From NCBI GenBank assembly GCA_963805305.1, contig CAWDTM010000008.1, positions 248,001 to 312,000 of the forward strand: 64,000 nucleotides of DNA, written 5' to 3'. Every line of letters starts with the position of its first letter. The first letter of the stretch is position 1. The translations under genes were made by a program, and so were the position numbers. Under the pieces are notes generated by a model. The model had not been told where the DNA came from. It saw nothing but the letters and a program-made list of their open reading frames with translations, and did not search any database. The stretch is from CAVXEH01 sp963805305 (GTDB lineage Bacteria; Chloroflexota; Limnocylindria; QHBO01). This document shows, one piece after another, positions 17,333 through 25,711 of this stretch.

Positions 17333-18541
17333 GTGACGGGCCCGGGGCCGGCGCCGCGCCGGCTCACCGCCACCGAGGCCCGCCGCCTGGTTCTCCTGGC
17401 CCAGGGCCTCGGAGGGCCGCGCTGGGGCGGGGTGGTGGAGACCGTGGAGCGGCTGGGGCGGCTCCAAATCGATCCCACCCGGATCGTCGAGCGCGCGGAG
17501 CGCCTGACCTTGTGCAGCCGGATCGGCTCGTACGAACGCGAGGAGCTCCAACGGGCGCTCGAGCAGGCTCCGGTGGCTCTCTTCGAGTACGTTTCGTTCA
17601 TCCTGCCTGTCTCCGACCTGCCGCTGCACCGCCCGGTGCTCGACCGCTTTCCACGCCCCGAGTACACGCGCGGCCGCTACATGGCCGAGTGGCTCACGGA
17701 CAACGCGGGGTTCCGGTCGTACATCCTCGAAGCGCTGGCGCGGCGCGGCCCGCTCCGCTCCCGCGACTTCGACGATCGCGCGGAGGTGCCATGGCGGACC
17801 GGCGGCTGGAACGACGGCAAGAACGTGGGTCGCATGCTCGAGGCGCTGTGGCGCGGGGGGTGGATCGCGATCCGCCGGCGGGAGGGCTCGGAGCGCGTCT
17901 GGGACCTCTTCGAGCGCGTGCTCCCGGCGGAGGAGATGGAGACCCTGCCCGACGAGGTCGTGGCCATCGAGCTCATGGAACGCCAGCTGCGGGCCGCGGG
18001 GCTCGTCCATCCGGGATGGGGGACCGCGCTCGACTACCGGCTGCCGGCGCGGGACCTCGGGGAAGCGACGCTCCGGAACGACGGGACGGCGGTCCCGGTC
18101 TCGGTCGACGGAATCGACGGCGAATGGCTCGCCCACGCAGCGGGCCTCGCGACCCTGGACGACGGTGCGTGGCAGCCCCGCACGACCCTCCTCGGGCCGT
18201 TCGACCCGCTCGTCGCCGACCGCGAGCGGCTCGCCCAGCTCTTCAAATTCGCCTACCGCCTGGAGCTCTACCTCCCTAGCCCTCGCCGGGAGTACGGACC
18301 CTACGCCCTGCCGATCCTGGACGGGGACCGCCTCATCGGCCGCCTGGATGCCGCTCTCGACCGCCGGGCCGGCACGCTCCGCCTGCGCGGCATCTGGGCG
18401 GAGCCGGACGCGCCGACCGATGCGACGGACCGCGTTGCCGCGGCGATCCGCGACCTGGCAGGGTGGCTCGGTGCCGCCTCCGTGGAGCCGCCCGCCCACC
18501 CGCCGGCGCCGTTCGGCGGGCTCGCCGACGCGCTCGGCTGA
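17333..18541 (+). CDS. YcaQ/AlkX-type DNA glycosylase, winged-helix (HTH_42) family
   Basis: The family of winged-helix glycosylases excises alkylated or cross-linked bases. LGRLQIDPTRIVERAE carries the QxD catalytic motif of the YcaQ/AlkX branch (AlkZ has QxQ), and the C-terminal block LLGPFDPLVADRERLAQLF followed by EYGPYALPILDGDRLIGRLD is strongly characteristic. 402 residues is normal. It starts one nucleotide after the membrane-protein stop. Activity on interstrand cross-links is known for the E. coli member and inferred here. Confidence 0.83.
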   Translation: MTGPGPAPRRLTATEARRLVLLAQGLGGPRWGGVVETVERLGRLQIDPTRIVERAERLTLCSRIGSYEREELQRALEQAPVALFEYVSFILPVSDLPLHRPVLDRFPRPEYTRGRYMAEWLTDNAGFRSYILEALARRGPLRSRDFDDRAEVPWRTGGWNDGKNVGRMLEALWRGGWIAIRRREGSERVWDLFERVLPAEEMETLPDEVVAIELMERQLRAAGLVHPGWGTALDYRLPARDLGEATLRNDGTAVPVSVDGIDGEWLAHAAGLATLDDGAWQPRTTLLGPFDPLVADRERLAQLFKFAYRLELYLPSPRREYGPYALPILDGDRLIGRLDAALDRRAGTLRLRGIWAEPDAPTDATDRVAAAIRDLAGWLGAASVEPPAHPPAPFGGLADALG

Positions 18542-18572
18542 CCCAGACTCCAGCGCCGACGGCGGTCTGCGC

Positions 18573-18578
18573 TAGACT
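18573..18578 (+). promoter_or_regulatory. -10 box upstream of glyS
   Basis: TAGACT lies about 78 nt before the GTG of glyS, giving a leader of roughly 70 nt that contains AAAGGAG near its end. No T-box features were seen in the leader. Confidence 0.35.
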
Positions 18579-18655
18579 CGGTGACCCACATCGGGCCATC
18601 AACATTCGTCGCACGAAGCGTGCGACGCCCGGACCGAAAGGAGCCGCTGCCTCCC

Positions 18656-20035
18656 GTGCCCGCCCCGAACATGGACGTCATCGTCAGCCTCGCCAAGCGC
18701 CGCGGGTTCGTCTTCCCGTCGAGCGACATCTACGGCGGCATGGCCGGCTTCTGGGACTACGGCCCGCTAGGCGTCGAGCTGAAGAACAATATCAAGGCGG
18801 CCTGGTGGCGCGAGATGATCACCCTGCGCGACGACGTGGTGGGGCTCGACGCGGCGATCGTCATGAACCCGCGGGTCTGGGAGGTCTCCGGGCACGTGGC
18901 CGGCTTCAGCGACCCCATGGTCGACTGCCGGAACTGCAAGTTGCGTTTCCGCGCCGACGACCTGAAGGGCGCGCCCTCGGAGATCGCCTGCCCCAACTGC
19001 GGGCAGCGCGGCACGCTGACGGATGCCCGCCAGTTCAACCTCATGTTCCAGACCCACGTGGGTCCCGTGGAGGAATCGGCGTCGGTCGCCTACCTGCGCC
19101 CCGAGACCGCGCAGGGCATCTTCGTGAACTTCGACAACGTGGCGACCAGCATGCGGCGCAAGCTGCCGTTCGGCATCGGGCAGATCGGGAAGAGCTTCCG
19201 CAACGAGATCACGCCGGGCAACTTCATCTTCCGCGACCGCGAGTTCGAGCAGATGGAGATGGAGTTCTTCGTCCACCCGTCGGACGAGGACCGCTGGTTC
19301 GCCTACTGGGTGGACGAGCGCATGCGCTGGTGGACCGATGTCGTGGGCATCTCGGCCGAGCGCCTGCGCTTCCGGCCCCACGATCCGGACGAGCTGTCCC
19401 ACTACTCGAAGCAGACGACCGATATCGAGTACCTCTTCCCCATGGGCTGGTCGGAGCTCGAAGGGGTGGCGGACCGCACTGATTTCGACCTGTCGGCGCA
19501 CGCGCGCGGGTCCGGGAAGGCGCTTGCGATCTTCGACGAGGCGGCGGGGGAGCACGTCACCCCCTATGTCATCGAACCGGCAATGGGCGTGGATCGAGCG
19601 CTCCTGACGGTCCTCATCGACGCGTACGAAGAGGAGCATCTGGTGAAGGAGAAGCGGACCGTCCTGCACCTGCGTCCTGCGCTCGCGCCGGTCAAGGCCG
19701 CGGTCCTGCCCCTCCTGCGCAACCGGCCGGAGCTGGTGGAGACGGCCAGGAGCCTCGCCGCCGACCTCAAGCGGTCCGTGCCGGCCATGTACGACGACAC
19801 CGCCAGCATCGGCAAGCTTTACCGGCGCCAGGACGAGATCGGAACGCCCTTCTGCGTGACCGTGGACGTCGATTCGCTCGCCGATGGCGCCGCGACCATC
19901 CGGGACCGCGACAGCATGACCCAGGAGCGCGTGCGCCTGTCGGAGATCCCGCAGCGGGTCGCCGATCTCGTGGCCGGACGCGCCGCCTGGGAGGGGACGC
20001 CCCGCCCCGCAGCCGGCGAGGGCGAGGATCGGTGA
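18656..20035 (+). CDS. glyS: Glycine-tRNA ligase (alpha2, class II)
   Basis: Class II aminoacyl-tRNA synthetase that charges tRNA-Gly. SDIYGGMAGFWDYGPLG is the N-terminal signature of the dimeric (archaeal/eukaryotic-type, GRS1-like) enzyme; motif 2 is FRNEITPGNFIFRDREFEQME; a zinc-ribbon-like insertion has CRNC and CPNC pairs (about residues 83-117). The C-terminal anticodon-binding domain runs from about residue 330. It is not the alpha2beta2 type found in many bacteria. Start GTG 18656 has AAAGGAG 12 nt upstream; ATG 18671 is an alternative. Confidence 0.93.
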   Translation: MPAPNMDVIVSLAKRRGFVFPSSDIYGGMAGFWDYGPLGVELKNNIKAAWWREMITLRDDVVGLDAAIVMNPRVWEVSGHVAGFSDPMVDCRNCKLRFRADDLKGAPSEIACPNCGQRGTLTDARQFNLMFQTHVGPVEESASVAYLRPETAQGIFVNFDNVATSMRRKLPFGIGQIGKSFRNEITPGNFIFRDREFEQMEMEFFVHPSDEDRWFAYWVDERMRWWTDVVGISAERLRFRPHDPDELSHYSKQTTDIEYLFPMGWSELEGVADRTDFDLSAHARGSGKALAIFDEAAGEHVTPYVIEPAMGVDRALLTVLIDAYEEEHLVKEKRTVLHLRPALAPVKAAVLPLLRNRPELVETARSLAADLKRSVPAMYDDTASIGKLYRRQDEIGTPFCVTVDVDSLADGAATIRDRDSMTQERVRLSEIPQRVADLVAGRAAWEGTPRPAAGEGEDR

Positions 20036-20781
20036 CCGAGCTCTCGGCGGTCGCCGAGGTACAGGCGGCGCTGGAGCGCGGCCAGCACGAGCTGGTGCTG
20101 GATCGCACGGCGGCGATGCTGGCTGGCCGACCGGGAGATGACGCGGCCCACGAGCTGCGGGCGCGGGCCTTCCTGGCCATGGGCCGCCTCGCCGATGCCG
20201 AGGCGGAAGCGTCGGACGCCGTGCGCCTGGATCCGGACGAGATCCGCTACCGCGAGCTGCTGGCGGAGGTTCTCGCCGCCCGGGGTGCGCATCGTGACGC
20301 CGCGGTGGAGTTCGGCAGCCTTGCCCGGGACGATCCGCGGCAGGCGGGCTGGACCGTCGCGGAGGCGCGCGAGCGGCTGGAGGCGGCCCAGCCCGAGATG
20401 GGCGTCGAGGCGGCCCGCCGCGCGGTGCGGCTGGACCCCGCGGACTTCGCGGCGCAGCTCGCCCTGGCGCAGGGCCTGGTGCGCGTGGGTGATGCGGGTG
20501 CCGCCATGGACGCCGCGACCCGGGCCGCGCACCTGCGCCCCTCCGACCTGCAGGCCAGGGAGGCGCTCGCCGACGCGCGCTGGCTGACCGACGACGCCGG
20601 CCACGCGTTCGACGAGCTCGCGAGCCTTGCGTCCGTGCTCAGCGGCGCGGACCGGGCGCGCGTGACCCGTAAGGCGCGTGCCCTGTATCGGCAGCGCAGC
20701 GGCCCGGCGGGCAGGCTCGTTGCTGCCATTCCACTGCTCTTCCGGTACGCCCTCGCACGGGGCTGGCTGCGGCTGTCATGA
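20032..20781 (+). CDS. Tetratricopeptide-repeat protein, 249 aa
   Basis: GTG start overlaps the glyS stop. Repeated 34-residue-like helix pairs are visible (AHELRARAFLAMGRLADAEA, AARRAVRLDPADFAAQLALA, AAMDAATRAAHLRPSDLQAR), typical of TPRs that mediate protein contacts. The C-terminus ends in an Arg-rich amphipathic segment. Partner unknown. Next gene overlaps by 4 nt. Confidence 0.7.
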   Translation: MTELSAVAEVQAALERGQHELVLDRTAAMLAGRPGDDAAHELRARAFLAMGRLADAEAEASDAVRLDPDEIRYRELLAEVLAARGAHRDAAVEFGSLARDDPRQAGWTVAEARERLEAAQPEMGVEAARRAVRLDPADFAAQLALAQGLVRVGDAGAAMDAATRAAHLRPSDLQAREALADARWLTDDAGHAFDELASLASVLSGADRARVTRKARALYRQRSGPAGRLVAAIPLLFRYALARGWLRLS

Positions 20782-21128
20782 GGGTTGGGCTCCTCCGGGA
20801 ACGGATGACGGCGGCGCTGGCGAGCGGCATGCTCCGCCCTGAGCCCGAGGTCGTGGCGCTCACGGTCGATCGCACGAAGGCGATGGCCGTCGCCCTGGCC
20901 GGAATGGCCGATGACGACGAGGTCGAGGTCGCCGACCTCGACGTCCCCACCACCCGGGCCGCCGCGATCCTGGGATTCCACCCGGAGCACGTGCGCCGCC
21001 TGATCCGAACGGGACGCCTGCGAGCGCGGCGGATCGGCGGCGACTATCGCATCCGGATCACCGACCTGTGGCCCCTCCTGGAGCTCCGTCACCGGGAGCC
21101 GGGCCGCCGCCGGCTTCGGCGGCGATAG
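20778..21128 (+). CDS. Helix-turn-helix DNA-binding protein (excisionase/MerR-like fold)
   Basis: The C-terminal half VPTTRAAAILGFHPEHVRRL followed by IRTGRLRARRIGGDYRI is the HTH_17/excisionase-type winged helix that reads short DNA sites. The N-terminal ~50 residues are helical and lack known motifs. ATG overlaps the TPR gene stop. No phage genes are nearby, so a housekeeping regulator is more likely than an excisionase. Confidence 0.68.
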   Translation: MRVGLLRERMTAALASGMLRPEPEVVALTVDRTKAMAVALAGMADDDEVEVADLDVPTTRAAAILGFHPEHVRRLIRTGRLRARRIGGDYRIRITDLWPLLELRHREPGRRRLRRR

Positions 21129-21168
21129 CGGTTCCTCCCCGAACGGCATGGTGGGACGGGACCGGCGG

Positions 21169-21174
21169 TACAAT
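21169..21174 (+). promoter_or_regulatory. -10 box upstream of ppdK
   Basis: TACAAT about 35 nt before the ppdK ATG. It fits a -10 box with a transcript starting near 21182 and a leader of about 28 nt carrying CACGAGGA upstream of the start. Confidence 0.4.
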
Positions 21175-21209
21175 CGAATCTCCCAGTTGCACGAGGATCG
21201 CGTTTTCAC

Positions 21210-24203
21210 ATGGCCACGTCTGGCAGAAGAACCGCGAAGCGAACCACCACCGACAAGTCGAGCACGTCCGGCGGGGCCGGCCCGGAGTCGGAAGCGAAGC
21301 TGATCTACACCTTCTCGGAGGGAAACGCCGGGATGCGCGCCCTGCTCGGAGGCAAGGGCGCGGGGCTGGCGGAGATGACCAATGCCGGCCTCCCCGTCCC
21401 GCCCGGGTTCACCATCACCACCGAGGCCTGCAACGCGTACTACGACGCCGATCGCACGCTCCCGGAGGGCCTGTGGGAGAACGTGCTGGCGCACATGACC
21501 GCGCTGGAAGGGGCGACCGGCAAGGGATTCGGCAACGCGGAGAATCCGCTCCTGGTGAGCGTGCGATCCGGTGCCGCCTTCAGCATGCCGGGGATGATGG
21601 ACACCGTCCTCAACCTGGGCCTGAACGAGCAGACCGTCGCCGGGCTCATCCTGCTCACCGACAACGAGCGGTTCGGATACGACGCCTGGCGTCGCTTCGT
21701 GGCGATGTTCGGCCGCATCGTGCAGGGGATTCCCGGGTCGGCCTTCGACGAGCCGCTCGAGGCGCTCAAGGAGCAGCGGCACGCCGCGGCCGACACCGAC
21801 CTCACCGCGGAGGACCTGCGCGGGCTGGCGGAGCAGTATCAGCAGATCGTCGCGGATCGCACCGGCGAGCCGTTCCCGGCGGACCCGTACAAGCAGCTCG
21901 AGCTCGCCATCCGGGCGGTCTTCGACAGCTGGTTCGGCAAGCGGGCGCATGACTACCGCGAATACAACAAGATCCCGCACGACCTTGGCACGGCGGTGAA
22001 CATCGTCACCATGGTCTTCGGCAACATGGGTTCGGACTCCGGCACCGGGGTTGCGTTCACGCGCGACCCGAACACCGGTGAGCGGGAGATCTACGGCGAG
22101 TACCTCACCAACGCGCAGGGCGAGGACGTGGTGGCCGGCATCCGCACCCCGGCCAAGATCAGCCAGATGCGCGACGAGATGCCGGAGGTCTGGATCCAGT
22201 TCGAGGAGATCGCCGAGCGGCTCGAGCGCCACTACCGCGATGTCCAGGACCTGGAGTTCACCATCGAGCGCGGCAAGCTCTACATGCTCCAGACCCGGTC
22301 AGCGAAGCGGACGGCACCGGCCGCGGTGAAGGTCGCGGTCGACATGGTCGACGAGGGCATCCTCAGCAAGGAGGAGGCCCTGCAGCGGGTGGACCCCGGG
22401 CAGATCGTGCAGCTGCTGCTGCCGCGCTTCGACGAGTCGGCCAAGGGCCGGGCGCAGGACCGGTTCCTCGCCAGGGGCCTCAACGCGTCTCCGGGGGCGG
22501 CCACCGGGAAGGCGATCTTCGATCCGGACCGTGCCGTCGAGGCCAAGGCGGCCGGCGATCCGGTGATCCTGGTCAGGATCGAAACGTCGCCGGACGACGT
22601 GCACGGCATGCTCGCCGCGCGGGGCGTCCTCACCGCCCGCGGGGGTGCCACGAGCCACGCCGCGGTCGTGGCGCGCTCGATGGGCCTTCCCTGCGTGGCT
22701 GGCGCAGAATCGCTCCAGATCGATTATGCAAAGCGCCAGATGCGGGCCGGCGACGTCTCGGTCGCCGAGGGCGACATGATCAGCATCGACGGGACCACCG
22801 GCGAGATCTACGCCGGCGAGCTGCCGACGATCGAGGCACGCTTCGAGGACGAGCACGACCTGGCCACGCTGCTCGGCTGGGCGGACGAGGTGCGCCGCCT
22901 GCAGGTCTGGGCCAACGCGGACTATCCGCGGGACGCGGAGCGCGCACGCGCGTTCGGCGCGCAGGGCATCGGCCTGTGCCGCACGGAGCACATGTTCTTC
23001 GAGGAGGACCGGCTGCCCACCGTGCGGCGCATGATCCTTGCGGCCACGCGCGCCACGGACGCCAAGCGACGGCGGGACGCTGGCGCGGAGCTCTCTGCGG
23101 AGGATCGCGAGACCGTCGAGACCTTCGATGCTGCGCTGGCAGAGCTCGAGACGCTCCAGACCGACGACTTCGCCGGCCTCTTCCGGGCCATGGACGGCCT
23201 GCCCGTCGTCATCCGTCTCATCGATCCGCCGCTCCACGAGTTCCTCCCCAGCTACGAGGATCTGCTCGTCGACGTGACGCGGCTTCAGGACCGTCTCTCC
23301 ATGGACGGCGACGGCCGGTCACCGCTCGACGCGGTGGGGGACCGGGTGACGCCCGCGCTCGAGAAGGGGCTCCAGCGGGTGCTCGGGAGGAAGGACGCAG
23401 GACGGGCGATGAAGCTCCTGCGCCGCGAGGGCAAGACCGCATCGGCCCGGTCGGACGAGACCGATGGCGGCGATCTCTCCGCTCAGCTCGCAGAGAAGAC
23501 GGAGCTGCTCCATGCCGTGGAGGCCATGCGGGAGCAGAACCCGATGCTCGGGATGCGGGGCTGCCGGCTTGGCCTCCTGATCCCCGACATCATCCGCATG
23601 CAGACGCGGGCGATCCTCGCAGCGGCGACCCGGGTGGCGGGCGAGGGCCTGACGCCGCTTCCCGAGATCATGATCCCGCTGGTCGGGCACGTGAATGAGC
23701 TGGCGGAGACGCGCCGCATCCTCGAGGCGGAGGTCGCGCGCATCGTCGCGGAGGCGGGTCAGCAGGTGAGCTACAAGTTCGGGACCATGATCGAGGTTCC
23801 GCGCGGTGCGCTGACCGCCGACCAGATCGCCGAGCACGCCGAGTTCTTCAGCTTCGGGACCAACGACCTGACGCAGATGACGTTCGGCTACTCGCGCGAT
23901 GACGCGGAAGGCAAGTTCCTGCTCCAGTACGTGGACCGCAAGATCCTGCCGGTCAACCCGTTCCAGGTGCTCGATACCGAGGGTGTCGGCCAGCTGGTGC
24001 GCATGGCGACCGAGAAGGGGCGCACGACGCGCAAGGATCTCAAGGTCGGGATCTGCGGCGAGCATGGCGGCGATCCGCAGAGCATTGCCTTCTGCCACGA
24101 GGTGGGCCTGAACTACGTCTCATGCTCGCCCTTCCGTGTCCCCGTCGCGCGGCTGGCGGCTGCCCAGGCGGCCATCAAGGAGACCGAGGTGCGCGACAAG
24201 TAG
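21210..24203 (+). CDS. ppdK: Pyruvate, phosphate dikinase
   Basis: Interconverts pyruvate + ATP + Pi and PEP + AMP + PPi. Domains in order: ATP-grasp nucleotide-binding (LIYTFSEGNAG ... GGKGAGLAEMTNAGLPVPPG, SVRSGAAFSMPGMMDT), swivelling phosphohistidine domain with TARGGATSHAAVVAR (catalytic His about residue 485), and PEP/pyruvate TIM barrel ending in VGICGEHGGDP (catalytic Cys about residue 949). At 997 residues it is some 100 longer than usual: a Lys-rich ~25-residue N-terminal tail plus a ~60-residue insertion around residues 700-760 between LLVDVTRLQ and EQNPMLGMRGCRLG. Monocistronic; it ends 9 nt from the convergent anti-sigma gene. Confidence 0.95.
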   Translation: MATSGRRTAKRTTTDKSSTSGGAGPESEAKLIYTFSEGNAGMRALLGGKGAGLAEMTNAGLPVPPGFTITTEACNAYYDADRTLPEGLWENVLAHMTALEGATGKGFGNAENPLLVSVRSGAAFSMPGMMDTVLNLGLNEQTVAGLILLTDNERFGYDAWRRFVAMFGRIVQGIPGSAFDEPLEALKEQRHAAADTDLTAEDLRGLAEQYQQIVADRTGEPFPADPYKQLELAIRAVFDSWFGKRAHDYREYNKIPHDLGTAVNIVTMVFGNMGSDSGTGVAFTRDPNTGEREIYGEYLTNAQGEDVVAGIRTPAKISQMRDEMPEVWIQFEEIAERLERHYRDVQDLEFTIERGKLYMLQTRSAKRTAPAAVKVAVDMVDEGILSKEEALQRVDPGQIVQLLLPRFDESAKGRAQDRFLARGLNASPGAATGKAIFDPDRAVEAKAAGDPVILVRIETSPDDVHGMLAARGVLTARGGATSHAAVVARSMGLPCVAGAESLQIDYAKRQMRAGDVSVAEGDMISIDGTTGEIYAGELPTIEARFEDEHDLATLLGWADEVRRLQVWANADYPRDAERARAFGAQGIGLCRTEHMFFEEDRLPTVRRMILAATRATDAKRRRDAGAELSAEDRETVETFDAALAELETLQTDDFAGLFRAMDGLPVVIRLIDPPLHEFLPSYEDLLVDVTRLQDRLSMDGDGRSPLDAVGDRVTPALEKGLQRVLGRKDAGRAMKLLRREGKTASARSDETDGGDLSAQLAEKTELLHAVEAMREQNPMLGMRGCRLGLLIPDIIRMQTRAILAAATRVAGEGLTPLPEIMIPLVGHVNELAETRRILEAEVARIVAEAGQQVSYKFGTMIEVPRGALTADQIAEHAEFFSFGTNDLTQMTFGYSRDDAEGKFLLQYVDRKILPVNPFQVLDTEGVGQLVRMATEKGRTTRKDLKVGICGEHGGDPQSIAFCHEVGLNYVSCSPFRVPVARLAAAQAAIKETEVRDK

Positions 24204-24212
24204 CCTCGTCGC

Positions 24213-24908
24213 TCAGACCTGCGGGCTGGGGCTCGGAGTCTCAGTCGGGGTGGGGGCGAGGGTCGGGGTCGGGCTGGGACTCGGGGTGGCGCTGGCGGTT
24301 GCCGTGGCGGTTGCCGTGGCCGTGGGCATCGGGGTCACAGCCGGCGTCTGCGTCGGCGTGGCGGTGGGCACCGGTGTGGGGGTCGACGCCGGGCTCGGAT
24401 GCGCCACGGGAGTGATCCTGGAGGTCGCCCGCGGCGTGACCAGCGCGGGGCCCGGCGTTGGCAATGGGGGTGGCGTGGCGGTCCCGGACGCCGTTGCCAG
24501 CGTGGACGGCGAAGCGGGAGCGCTGCGCGGCATTTCGACCGATGCGGAGGCCGGGCTGCCCGTCGCGCCCAGCACCTCCTGGGCGCGCTGCGGGAAGAAG
24601 GTCACCGACCCCGAAAGGATCTGCGTCACGCCGAAGGTCACCAGGCCGCCGGTCAGGACAAGCCCGCCCGCCGCCGCGGCGTAGCGCCGCGCGTGTCGAA
24701 GGCCGCCCGGCACGGTCGCGGTGGCTGGACGCGACGAGGGCAGGGGCGCAAGGCCCGTGTCGATCGCCGCCAGGGCGTCCTGCGCACGAACCCACCCGGC
24801 GCAGACCGGACATACGGCGGCATGAATGGCCAGGTCGCGCGCCAGCTCTCCGATCGCCCCATCGTCCAGCCAGGCGCGGAACCGCTCGTGCATGCCCTCA
24901 TCGCTCAT
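24213..24908 (-). CDS. Anti-sigma factor with zinc-finger and Thr/Pro-rich extracytoplasmic tail
   Basis: 231 residues. The N-terminal part has HAAVCPVC, the HxxxCxxC of anti-sigma zinc-finger proteins, then a transmembrane helix (AAAGGLVLTGGLVTFGVTQI, about 83-103), and a tail rich in Pro, Thr, Ala and Ser with many short TPT/TAT repeats. Its ATG overlaps the stop of the sigma-like gene upstream (ATGA), the usual paired arrangement. It likely holds the sigma factor at the membrane. The low-complexity tail is probably a wall-spanning stalk. Confidence 0.75.
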   Translation of the reverse strand: MSDEGMHERFRAWLDDGAIGELARDLAIHAAVCPVCAGWVRAQDALAAIDTGLAPLPSSRPATATVPGGLRHARRYAAAAGGLVLTGGLVTFGVTQILSGSVTFFPQRAQEVLGATGSPASASVEMPRSAPASPSTLATASGTATPPPLPTPGPALVTPRATSRITPVAHPSPASTPTPVPTATPTQTPAVTPMPTATATATATASATPSPSPTPTLAPTPTETPSPSPQV

Positions 24909-25519
24909 GCGCCGCCCCCCGCCGGCGCCATGGTCTGCTCCGCGATGGCGCGAATGCGCCGGGCAAGGGGTCCCGATGCCGCGGGATCGATGGGCAGCGG
25001 CGCCGGCTCGGGCGACGCGCGCTGGTAGGCATCCAGGAACTGGTGCCGGGTGCCGGCGAGCATCCGGGCGAGAACGGCCGGTCGCGAATGCAGCAGGCCC
25101 TCGACATCGCGCGCGTCGAGCGCTTCGATCCATCCCGCCACGAGCGTCACCCGTTGCCGCCCGTCGAGCGATTGCAGGCTCTCGTACGCCGCGGCGTCCA
25201 CGCCGATGGAGGCGAGCGCCTCGCGACGCTCCTCGTCGGTTGGCCCTGCGCCGCGCTTCCGTCGACGATGGAGGGCCCGGATGACGTGGCCCCGCAGCCA
25301 CGCTGCCCCGCGATCCGGATGGCGCAGCGCGTCCGCGTGGCCTACGCCGTCGGCGAGGGCTTCGGCCGCGAGCGTTTCGGCCCATCGTCGATCGCCGAGG
25401 GTGACGAGCATGGCGAATCCGTGGAGCCGCTTTCCGTGCAGGTCGCGAAAGGCCGCGCGGAGCATCCCCTCCTCGGCGCTGGGACGGCGTTGCTGGACGG
25501 CCGTGGCGCTGCCCTCCAC
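24905..25519 (-). CDS. ECF-type RNA polymerase sigma factor (divergent)
   Basis: 204 residues. LHGKRLHGFAMLVTLGDRRWAE followed by AWLRGHVIRALHRRRKR fits sigma region 2, and LQSLDGRQRVTLVAGWIEAL fits the start of region 4. The region 4 helix-turn-helix is poorly conserved (DARDVEGLLHSRPAVLARML), so DNA recognition may be altered. Coupled to the anti-sigma gene. GTG start; a minus-strand TACACT -10-like box lies at 25555-25560. Call rests on pattern and pairing. Confidence 0.6.
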   Translation of the reverse strand: MEGSATAVQQRRPSAEEGMLRAAFRDLHGKRLHGFAMLVTLGDRRWAETLAAEALADGVGHADALRHPDRGAAWLRGHVIRALHRRRKRGAGPTDEERREALASIGVDAAAYESLQSLDGRQRVTLVAGWIEALDARDVEGLLHSRPAVLARMLAGTRHQFLDAYQRASPEPAPLPIDPAASGPLARRIRAIAEQTMAPAGGGA

Positions 25520-25630
25520 GATGCGGCGTGCTCAGGTCCTGTGGGAACGCGGCGAGTGTAGTGCACCCGCGTAGTGGACGGCGAGGGGCGGCGAAGCCCC
25601 CGTGAACCAAATGGCGCCTGGAGGCATACC

Positions 25631-25679
25631 TTGACAGAGTGGTAGAATCACCACGTACCCCTTGACAAACCCCTTGACA
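25631..25679 (+). promoter_or_regulatory. Three TTGACA hexamers upstream of dnaG
   Basis: CCTTGACA or TTGACA occurs at 25631-25636, 25662-25667 and 25674-25679, with a TAGAAT box at 25643-25648. None of the -35-like hexamers has a good -10 at 16-18 nt downstream, so their role is uncertain; they lie between the divergent sigma gene and dnaG. Confidence 0.35.
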
Positions 25680-25711
25680 AGCGCCTGTCTGCGCAGGAAC
25701 CTGCCTCCCGA

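Noticed and set aside
23300..23500. Intein in pyruvate phosphate dikinase
   Set aside because: The insertion is only about 60 residues and lacks Cys/Ser at the start and His-Asn at the end.
24230..24420. GT/GC-rich short tandem pattern that looks like a regulatory or CRISPR-like repeat
   Set aside because: It encodes the Thr/Pro/Ala repeats of the anti-sigma tail. There are no spacers of constant length, and no CRISPR array was seen anywhere in the window.
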